A program made the position numbers and the translations under genes. From NCBI GenBank assembly GCA_016716185.1, contig JADJWV010000002.1:2270501-2334500 (forward strand): DNA of 64,000 bases. Reading direction: 5' to 3'. Each line of letters opens with the position of its first letter. The stretch's first letter is position 1. Positions 56,291-62,437 of the stretch are shown here, one piece after another. A model generated the notes under the pieces. It saw only the letters and a program-made list of their open reading frames with translations, searched no databases and was not told the DNA's origin. The stretch comes from Saprospiraceae bacterium (GTDB lineage Bacteria > Bacteroidota > Bacteroidia > Chitinophagales > Saprospiraceae).

Positions 56291-56686
56291 AAATGATTTT
56301 CGGCTGATCGGGCGATTTTCCTCACAAATGTTATCAGGGGCGTGTTCGTTTCGATTAAAATTAAAACGCCAGGAGTGCGACGAAAAGCAATAATAAACTC
56401 TAAAACTAAAAACTATATATATCTATTTATCAATACTATATACATTATTATTTATTCGTTATTAATTATTATCCAGTCCAGTTACTTTCCGATACAAATT
56501 GTTAAGCTAAAATGTAAAGCCCTATTAATAAAGGGTTTCAGAGGTTGCGTATTTATTTGGGCAACAACTGGGCAACAAAACCCACTAAAACAAGTGCAAG
56601 TACAGCACAAAGAAAAGAAAATATGTTGTTCGGTGTAGAGTGTGTTTGTCCTTATCATAAGCAAAAGGCGAAGATAAGTTTTTACA
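56291..56686. other. AT-rich gap, possible island boundary
   Basis: About 400 bp without a gene I can support. Base use turns very AT-rich after 56395 (TATATATATCTATTTATC and similar). A plus-strand open frame (56342-56638) ends in WATTGQQNPLKQVQVQHKEKK, which I cannot match; it may be a remnant. No tRNA or clear attachment repeat is seen. GC content and gene types change across it, so it may be the left edge of the right-hand island. Confidence 0.35.
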
Positions 56687-56875
56687 CTATCTTAATTGAC
56701 TAACAACTGCTTCCAATTGTAAGCCCATATACTGGCAGAACTCTTCAACGGTAACAACTTGGTGTTGCTGCTTGTTGAAGTACTCTTTAATCCTCTTAAT
56801 AAGGTATCTACCATATCTGTCGCTTTTGCCTGTGATTATCTGAATGTCTTTCGGATAAATACACAGTCTGTTCAT
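56687..56875 (-). CDS. Small conserved Bacteroidota protein
   Basis: A 62-residue protein beginning MNRLCIYPKDIQIITGKSDRYGRYLIKRIK and ending with VVTVEEFCQYMGLQLEAV. The K-D-x-Q-x-I-T-G-K-S-x-x-Y-G pattern followed by a second helix pair looks like a small helix-turn-helix domain. I recall similar small proteins throughout Bacteroidota without known function. DNA binding is an inference. Confidence 0.6.
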   Translation of the reverse strand: MNRLCIYPKDIQIITGKSDRYGRYLIKRIKEYFNKQQHQVVTVEEFCQYMGLQLEAVVSQLR

Positions 56876-57034
56876 TTTAAATTACTCTTTTCATACTCTA
56901 TCCATACATCAGGTATAAAGTAAACATTGCAAAGATAATATGTTTTTGTGAGTGGTAAAAGTGTGTTTGTTGGAATAATGTGGCAATAACGGAAATGTCG
57001 GAAGTGGTTATTTGTAGAGCCTTATAAAGCATTA

Positions 57035-57042
57035 TAGTTTTG
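57035..57042 (+). promoter_or_regulatory. TAGTTTTG -7 box of nuclease gene
   Basis: TAnnTTTG match ending 7 bases before the ATG at 57050, again implying a nearly leaderless transcript. Confidence 0.45.
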
Positions 57043-57049
57043 TATCGTG

Positions 57050-57562
57050 ATGAAGAAAATAATTGTATCGGTTTTGTTTTTAACGGCTTTTACAGCCGCT
57101 TTTTCGCAAGAAGAAGCAAGGGTGATGAAAGTTAAGGATGGCGATACATACGTTCTTAAAACAACTGCAAAGGAGCATACAATAAGGTTATTAAATGTTG
57201 ATGCTCCCGAACTAAATCAACACTGGGGTTTCAACTCTTGGCTCAATGTAAAAGCCTTGATACTTGGTAAGGTGGTAAAGTTTGAAGTATTGAAAACTGA
57301 TGTGTACGGTAGAGAATTGGCAATGGTATATGTGGATGGGCAAAGACTGGATGAAATACTTATTGCGAATGGTTGGGCTTGGCACTACATCAATTTTGAT
57401 ACTGATGCAAGGCTTGAAGATTTGATGCGGAAAGCATCAAGCGAAAGAAAAGGACTTTGGGAATGTGGGGCTGAAAAAGTTTGTCCGCCCTGGCTATTCA
57501 GAAAGTATAATGTAAAAAATAGATACAGGTTTTGTAAAGGCTGTATCGCAACAAAAAAGTAA
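57050..57562 (+). CDS. Exported thermonuclease-like (SNase) protein
   Basis: Staphylococcal-nuclease-fold protein, 170 residues, with signal peptide MKKIIVSVLFLTAFTAAFSQ. VKDGDTYVL, TIRLLNVDAPEL and DVYGRELAMVYV contain the conserved Asp/Arg/Glu/Arg positions of the catalytic and calcium site. The C-terminal tail is cysteine-rich (CGAEKVCPPWLF ... RFCKGC), perhaps forming disulfides outside the cytoplasm. Expected to degrade DNA or RNA outside the inner membrane. A gene of unknown function follows 27 bases later. Confidence 0.88.
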   Translation: MKKIIVSVLFLTAFTAAFSQEEARVMKVKDGDTYVLKTTAKEHTIRLLNVDAPELNQHWGFNSWLNVKALILGKVVKFEVLKTDVYGRELAMVYVDGQRLDEILIANGWAWHYINFDTDARLEDLMRKASSERKGLWECGAEKVCPPWLFRKYNVKNRYRFCKGCIATKK

Positions 57563-57589
57563 TTACTAACAATTTAAATAAATAACAAA

Positions 57590-58339
57590 ATGGCAAGATT
57601 AAAAGGCTTACTAAAAATAGAAGGTACATTGGATAACCTTACCTTCTACAAAACACAGGATGGACATCTTGTGAAAACAAAAAGTGGTGTATCTGGTGAC
57701 AGAATAGCCAATGATCCTAACTTTCAGCGTACCCGTGAAAACGGTAGCGAATTTGGAAGCTCTGCAAGTGCTGGAAAATTACTCCGCAATGCTGTTCGTA
57801 ATTTGATGATGAACGCAAGTGACAACCGTGTTACAAGTCGTTTAACGCAAATAATGACACAGATTAAAAACTACGATGCCACTTCTCCAAGAGGTGAAAG
57901 AAATGTAGGTATCGGAATTGCGGACCCGATGGCAAAAGCCTTGTTGAAAGGATTTGACTTCAACGATAGTGCAACTTTGGGTAGTGTAATATTTGCACCG
58001 TTCACTGTAAACACTGGTACTGGTGATATTGCTTTCCCTGCATTCACCCCTATCAATGATATTTACTACCCTACTGGAGCAACTCACGTTAGTTTTAAAT
58101 CTGCGTTTGCTGATGTGGATTTTGTAAATGAAGTGAGTGCAATTGAATACAGCCCTGTGCAAAATTTGGCAATTGATGGCACTAACACACCATTCAATTT
58201 AATTCCTGCTGCTGTTCCAGCAGGTGCAGGTACAAAACTTTATTTCTTAACAATAGAGTTTTTCCAAGAAGTAAACGGTATTCAATACTCGTTAAAAAAT
58301 GGTGCTTACAACGTGTTAAACATTGTTGAAATAGCCTAA
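57590..58339 (+). CDS. Conserved Bacteroidota protein, function unknown
   Basis: A 249-residue soluble protein without signal peptide. It begins MARLKGLLKIEGTLDNLTFY and continues with KTQDGHLVKTKSGVSGDRI, then FQRTRENGSEFGSSASAGKLLRNA and, near the end, FFQEVNGIQYSLKNGAYNVLNIVEIA. The N-terminal half is basic and helical, the C-terminal half beta-rich. Such proteins occur widely in this phylum in accessory regions; I know of no function and do not assign one. Its terminator is at 58365-58399. Confidence 0.75.
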   Translation: MARLKGLLKIEGTLDNLTFYKTQDGHLVKTKSGVSGDRIANDPNFQRTRENGSEFGSSASAGKLLRNAVRNLMMNASDNRVTSRLTQIMTQIKNYDATSPRGERNVGIGIADPMAKALLKGFDFNDSATLGSVIFAPFTVNTGTGDIAFPAFTPINDIYYPTGATHVSFKSAFADVDFVNEVSAIEYSPVQNLAIDGTNTPFNLIPAAVPAGAGTKLYFLTIEFFQEVNGIQYSLKNGAYNVLNIVEIA

Positions 58340-58364
58340 TAGCTTTCTTTCTTATCGGTTAAAT

Positions 58365-58399
58365 AGAAGCCCTGCCCTTGTGGTGGGGCTTCTTGTTTT
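58365..58399 (+). terminator. Intrinsic terminator
   Basis: AGAAGCCC (58365-58372) pairs with GGGCTTCT (58386-58393), followed by TGTTTT. Placed 25 bases after the stop of the preceding gene. Confidence 0.75.
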
Positions 58400-58416
58400 A
58401 AAGCAATAGCAAAGCC

Positions 58417-58650
58417 CTAAAAGGGCAATGCTGAAAGCTCACGAACACCTGATGGATAACACCAAACGAAACAACCACAAGGAAGCTGATAAACCTTGAT
58501 GCCAAAAACTGGCTGATGGGCTAACCGAGACCTGCGGATGTAACGCTGATAAGCAAAAGGTGAAAGCTGCAAGTGCTGATGGAGAACCTGCGGAGTAAAA
58601 GGACAAATGCCTAACTGGCTGCCTGCTGAAATACGTGGATGATTTTGCAT
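58417..58650 (-). CDS. Doubtful small ORF, 77 aa
   Basis: From an ATG at 58650 the minus strand reads MQNHPRISAGSQLGICPFTP and ends VRELSALPF at a TAG inside a GCCCT-AAA-AGGGC hairpin. It is rich in Pro, Gln and His with no family known to me. The same DNA carries short direct repeats (CTGATGG, CCTGCGGA) that could produce this look without coding. Low confidence. Confidence 0.25.
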   Translation of the reverse strand: MQNHPRISAGSQLGICPFTPQVLHQHLQLSPFAYQRYIRRSRLAHQPVFGIKVYQLPCGCFVWCYPSGVRELSALPF

Positions 58651-58658
58651 AATGAAAT

Positions 58659-58817
58659 AATTTATATGCTTCTCACAGCAAGGGGGATAAAAAAACCAAA
58701 AGGAAACGGAATAAATGATAGCCTTGTGCGGTGGGTCTGTGTTTATGCCGTAGTCTTTTGGTTTTTTTAGTGTTGGCTTTGTGCGTCTGCCCCCCTTGCT
58801 ATTTTTGCATATAAATT
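58659..58817. repeat. Large nested palindrome, copy 1
   Basis: Three concentric inverted arms: AATTTATATGC/GCATATAAATT (58659-58669, 58807-58817), AGCAAGGGGG/CCCCCTTGCT (58677-58686, 58791-58800) and AAAAAAACCAAAAG/CTTTTGGTTTTTTT (58689-58702, 58755-58768). A one-sided 21-base bulge (58770-58790) carries GTGTTGGCTTTGTGCG. The inner blocks are identical to copy 2 at 59.4 kb, but the outer arms differ while staying complementary, which is the signature of conserved structure. Confidence 0.7.
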
Positions 58818-58863
58818 TTTTATGGTGCAAAAGCATTTCCCCAGGTTATGGCAGCCAATACGG

Positions 58864-59286
58864 CTACCTTTTAAAGTGCCTGTACATCATTGCTTTTTTT
58901 ACATCGGCTAAGAGTGCCAATGTTTCGTACATCTGTTTTTCTTTTCGTTCTATCAGCTTTACTTTATGGACATCTTGCACAAAGGCATATTTATTTTTGC
59001 TGACTGCTTCGGCTTGTGCCTTAATGGTGCTTTTAAAATCACTGATGCGGATAAATGGAATAACTGAACCAGTAAGGAACTGATGAAAATGTTTTGCCTT
59101 CCATAAGCCGAAAGAAAGGGTTTTGTAAAAATCCATATCATCTGAATTTTTGCAGGAAATTACAAAGCAATTTGGGCAAGGCTTTTCAAGTGGTTTGCCA
59201 CTATTTAAACCTTTGCATAAAATGTAAACATCAAAATCGCTTGTTTGATTTTTTGGATTGAATGTGTGAATTTTTGGACTGTGCAT
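58864..59286 (-). CDS. DUF6943-like protein
   Basis: A soluble protein of 140 residues from the ATG at 59286 (MHSPKIHTFNPKNQTSDFDVY). It has ILCKGLNSGKPLEKPCPNCFV, FYKTLSFGLWKAKHFHQFLTG, and SVIPFIRISDFKSTIKAQAE. I recall this as a Bacteroidota domain of unknown function, numbered DUF6943 in my memory; not checked. The longer open frame to 59403 would add a doubtful hydrophobic N-terminus reaching the palindrome. Flanked on both sides by related palindromic elements. Confidence 0.7.
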   Translation of the reverse strand: MHSPKIHTFNPKNQTSDFDVYILCKGLNSGKPLEKPCPNCFVISCKNSDDMDFYKTLSFGLWKAKHFHQFLTGSVIPFIRISDFKSTIKAQAEAVSKNKYAFVQDVHKVKLIERKEKQMYETLALLADVKKAMMYRHFKR

Positions 59287-59409
59287 AATACTTGCTTTAA
59301 AGTTTGTATCTGCTTTTGCCCTTGCCTGTGCTTTGCTTCGCTTACGCTCCGCAACACATATATAATTTGACAAAGAAAAAAAACAGAAAAAAAAAGAAAG
59401 CATTCTGAT

Positions 59410-59555
59410 AGGTGGCGTGGCTAAAAACCAAAAGGAAACGGAATAAGTCCCGAAGGGTGAAAGGCAAATACCAATAAAAAATAAAAGATTATTTGCCTTT
59501 CATTATGCCGTAGTCTTTTGGTTTTTTTATCAGCGTGGGCTTGTGTGAGCCACCT
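59410..59555. repeat. Large nested palindrome, copy 2
   Basis: Arms AGGTGGC/GCCACCT (59410-59416, 59549-59555), AAAAACCAAAAG/CTTTTGGTTTTT (59423-59434, 59515-59526) and TGAAAGGCAAATA/TATTTGCCTTTCA (59458-59470, 59490-59502). Shares with copy 1 a 24-base block after the AAAAACC start and a 27-base block around ATGCCGTAGTCTTTTGG, plus the GCGTGGGCTTGTGTG bulge. Same orientation as copy 1. Confidence 0.7.
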
Positions 59556-59819
59556 AATTTTGCTGCACTTTTTATTTTTATTTTTTTATCCTCTTTTCAA
59601 AACTGTATTTAGGATTTCAATAAAAATTCCACTGATAAAAACCGATTGGCTTAAATCAAAATCAATAATCAAAAAACGAAATGTCTTTAGTGCGTTGGAT
59701 TGGGGCTATATGTCGCAGAAAAAATAAAGCATACCATACTGTGGTAGCGTAGGGAAAAAGCAAGTGTATGACTGAATGGAATGTTGCAAAAAGTGCGGAG
59801 GTGCTTGGAGTGGCTTGTA

Positions 59820-59897
59820 GCTTTTGCTTGTGTGTGATAGCGTTTTTTGTAAATTAATTCAACACAAAAAACATTGTAGCGGTGGCAAAGCAAAAGC
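59820..59897. repeat. Nested hairpin 3
   Basis: GCTTTTGCTT (59820-59829) pairs with AAGCAAAAGC (59888-59897). Inside, GTTTTTTGT (59842-59850) pairs with ACAAAAAAC (59864-59872). The two-level layout resembles the palindromes at 58.7 and 59.5 kb though the sequence differs. Confidence 0.6.
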
Positions 59898-60158
59898 CAA
59901 GACACGGAAAGCAAAGGGTTGGTTTTGCAATATGGAATGAGGGAATACTCTTGCTGTGCGGTGCAAAATAAATGGTGAAATGAATGGAAGTGTAATGTAG
60001 TGGAAGATAGTGTAGCGAAGCGAAACGCTGTAACGAAATGGAACTGGAATGAATGAACCTTTTATTGCACATTGCCATCAACAACTAATGCTTTATTTTT
60101 TTCTGCACCGCTGAAAAGGGTGGTTGGGGTGTGTGGCTTTGGGGGGCTGTGCGTTGGG

Positions 60159-60556
60159 AGAAAAGACGGCTTCCATTTTATCAAAATGGCTATGGTATTG
60201 GCTATTTAACATAATGTTATTATGTGACAGCCTGTGCGGTTGGATGCTTGCATAAGCGATGGCAAAAGGCTGTGCGTAGCGAACACATAATGCCACATTA
60301 TGTTATTTAGCTTCAGGCAGTTTTTATACTGGCATAAGCGGAACGGTGGTGGTGGTTGGAGTGTAGCGTTTTTTTTGTTGCTATGCTGTGTGTTGGCTTG
60401 GCTCTTTGGCTGTGGAGCAAAGCGGAACAGGCAATGTGCCAAATGCTTGGGGAGCATAGCCACAAAAAATATGACAGTTAAAAACTGACTGCAATACCAT
60501 AGAGTGCTTTGAAGCGTTTGCCTTGTGGGTTGGCAAAGCACTAAGCCGTCTTTTCT
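60159..60556. repeat. 400-bp segment bounded by 14-bp inverted repeats
   Basis: AGAAAAGACGGCTT (60159-60172) and AAGCCGTCTTTTCT (60543-60556) are perfect inverted repeats. Inside are TTTTTTGTTGCTATGCT (60371-60387) against AGCATAGCCACAAAAAA (60453-60469), 16 of 17 pairs, and a CATAATG-rich palindrome pair at about 60206-60226 and 60283-60305. No protein gene inside. A folded RNA or a non-autonomous element are both possible. Confidence 0.6.
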
Positions 60557-60584
60557 GTGCGGTGGGTCGGGGGGCTGCTTTGAT

Positions 60585-61313
60585 TTATAGGAATTCTTTT
60601 ATTATATCGGAAACATCTGCCTCTTTGTTAGAAGTAGATTGAAATATAAAACTTGCTAATTGGTAGCCATTCCAACAAATGATGCCTTGATTATTTGCCT
60701 CACTTAGTGCCTCTGGACTAAAATTTGAAGTCGTAGCGAAAATATAAACACAAGGTGTAAAGTTTTCTTTGTGTTGGGTACGTTTTGCAAACCCGATAAA
60801 TTTATCAATTTCTGGTCTTGAAATGTTACCACCATATTGCTTTGATTGACCAAATACTTTTACAGAAACTACACTATTTAGGCTGCTTTCATTTCTTGAA
60901 ATTATTGATCCGAAAAAATCAAAACCACCATCACCTGACTTTTTGGTTACACCTGTGTTCAATGCACCAAGATAATTTTTCAGAATATTGGCACACAATA
61001 GTTCAAATTCACTATCCGTAATTGAATTGTAAATTTTATTTTTAATGTCCTGTACCTTGAAATAATATTTATTTATAAATGTTATTGCTTGATTTGTTCT
61101 TACATCAAATAGGCAATAGGAATTTTGCCCAGAGTTGAAAATAACTTCATCGTTTACTAATGCAAGAAATGAATTAATACTTTTCTCCGCTTCTTCAGAT
61201 GCTTTACGAACATTTAAACCACAACTTTTGTAGTAGTCAATTAACAGTGAAATGGTCTCAATTTTTTCAGCACCTATATTTTTGATAGTATCATAGAGTA
61301 CCTCTTTATTCAC
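60585..61313 (-). CDS. Mrr-like restriction endonuclease
   Basis: A 242-residue nuclease-like protein. The N-terminal half (1-100) is helical. From about residue 100, FELLCANILKNYLG leads into the Mrr-type PD-(D/E)xK core: KKSGDGGFDFFG supplies the catalytic aspartate and VKVFGQSKQYGG the Q-x-K motif. PEIDKFIGFAKR and YIFATTSNFSPEAL, IICWNGYQLASF follow as in Mrr homologues. It overlaps the ParB-like gene by 8 bases and is the last gene of the Argonaute operon, so it is likely the effector. Mrr proteins often cut modified DNA; here the trigger is unknown. Confidence 0.82.
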   Translation of the reverse strand: MNKEVLYDTIKNIGAEKIETISLLIDYYKSCGLNVRKASEEAEKSINSFLALVNDEVIFNSGQNSYCLFDVRTNQAITFINKYYFKVQDIKNKIYNSITDSEFELLCANILKNYLGALNTGVTKKSGDGGFDFFGSIISRNESSLNSVVSVKVFGQSKQYGGNISRPEIDKFIGFAKRTQHKENFTPCVYIFATTSNFSPEALSEANNQGIICWNGYQLASFIFQSTSNKEADVSDIIKEFL

Positions 61314-62397
61314 TTGCTTTTAATTTTTTAATACGAGAAAGCTGTGTATTCATTTCTTTAATTGATGTTTCAATGTTTTGCATATCATCATCAGTTATGT
61401 TTTTTTCATAGCCTTCACCCACCATCGTTTTAAAGGCATCAATAGCACCATTTATTTTTTGCATACACTCATCAAATGTCACAACGTTATTAAAATTCTT
61501 TCTTTCTAAAAAACGAATAGCCCCGTCTATATTTTTGTCATCCAAGAAATTTAAGGCAGTAGGTTCATTTATCATATCAAATAATCGTCTAATTTCCTTT
61601 GCATCTGCAAAAGTTACTTTACCTTCTTCATCAGGAGTTAACCAGTCGTAAAATCTTCTTATCCTTTCCAAATTTTCAAACTGCAAACTGTCTTCATTAA
61701 AACCAAAATATGTTCTTAGTCCTGGCTTTTTCAAGAGTTCATCAAAGTGACTAAAGTGGGAGTTTTTGAAATATGATTTATATTCTTCGTCTTGCTTAAA
61801 CTGCATCATTACTCTGTAAGTTTTAAAGTAACGATTTACGTCTTTAACCTGCATACCCAACATTTTAGAAATAGTATTTGGGTCTTTGCCTTTTTCCTCC
61901 ATATTATTAATGAACTGTGCCTTTTGGAAAGCATCCCATTCTTTTATACCGGAAACATTTCTAATGCCCTGTATCACCATTCCGAAATAATCAGATTTGG
62001 CAGTAACATCATCAATTACCAATAAATCAATATTTCTCAATTCAGCTACCTTTTCATCTGATAGCAAGGATTGTCCTCTATCATATTCTCTGATGATATA
62101 TTTTATTGCTGATGTTCTTCTATTACCTTCCACTACAACATAGTTTTCTGTATTTTCTATCTTGCGTACAACTATGTTATCCACTGGAATAAATCCAACC
62201 GTTTCAATTGATTTGGAGAGTACTAAAACTTCAAATTTGGGATGTAGCATTTTGCTAAACGCTTCTTCTTGAACTTTTTGTTCGCTGTACCTGATTTCAG
62301 GAATATTTAAACTGTCGTCTGAAATATCAGCGAAACGTGGATTGTTAGGGTCTAATAGTAATTTTTCAATTGAGACTGTTATTTTTTGTAATGACAT
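61306..62397 (-). CDS. ParB N-terminal domain protein
   Basis: A 363-residue protein with a ParB/Sulfiredoxin-like domain at about residues 1-130. ITVSIEKLLLDPNNPRF starts it, SIETVGFIPVDNIVVRK follows, and VVVEGNRRTSAIKYI is the GNRR nucleotide-binding box. A helix-turn-helix (TISKMLGMQVKDVNRYF) follows near residue 175-195, then a helical C-terminus ending in a coiled coil. Some ParB proteins bind and hydrolyse CTP; some phage-defence ParB proteins act otherwise. It lies 40 bases downstream of the Argonaute gene and overlaps the nuclease gene. Confidence 0.85.
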   Translation of the reverse strand: MSLQKITVSIEKLLLDPNNPRFADISDDSLNIPEIRYSEQKVQEEAFSKMLHPKFEVLVLSKSIETVGFIPVDNIVVRKIENTENYVVVEGNRRTSAIKYIIREYDRGQSLLSDEKVAELRNIDLLVIDDVTAKSDYFGMVIQGIRNVSGIKEWDAFQKAQFINNMEEKGKDPNTISKMLGMQVKDVNRYFKTYRVMMQFKQDEEYKSYFKNSHFSHFDELLKKPGLRTYFGFNEDSLQFENLERIRRFYDWLTPDEEGKVTFADAKEIRRLFDMINEPTALNFLDDKNIDGAIRFLERKNFNNVVTFDECMQKINGAIDAFKTMVGEGYEKNITDDDMQNIETSIKEMNTQLSRIKKLKASE

Positions 62398-62437
62398 ATT
62401 TTTGAAGATTTATTTTTAAATGATTATGATTTTAATT

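Larger units (their letters stand above)
59560..60584. other. Hairpin-rich non-coding stretch
   Basis: About 1 kb with no coding frame I can support on either strand. It is G- and T-rich on the plus strand (many GGAATG, TGTGCGG, GGCTTTGG words) and crowded with inverted repeats, listed separately. Words such as TGTGCGGTGGGTC recur at 58726-58738, and at 60557-60569. It sits directly after the 3' end of the Argonaute-ParB-Mrr operon. Confidence 0.6.

Noticed and set aside
56291..56325. Start of the SatD-like gene at 56325
   Set aside because: This N-terminus reads through the operator palindrome; the family N-terminus MIAVITGDIVSS begins at 56219 in another frame.
56342..56638. 98-residue plus-strand open frame, possible integrase remnant
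   Set aside because: First half is AT-rich low complexity; the tail WATTGQQNPLKQ does not give any recombinase motif I can point to.
58417..58836. 139-residue minus-strand open frame across palindrome copy 1
   Set aside because: Its N-terminal half simply reads through the AT-rich palindrome; only the last 77 residues could be a gene, and even that is doubtful.
58659..59555. Integron attC sites
   Set aside because: The palindromes flank a gene like attC sites, but I see no GTTRRRY/RYYYAAC core and no integrase in the window.
60206..60541. Minus-strand open frames in the hairpin-rich region (60093-60541)
   Set aside because: Composition is driven by repeats (His, Pro, Gln rich); no start context, no domain, and the inverted repeats explain the sequence better.
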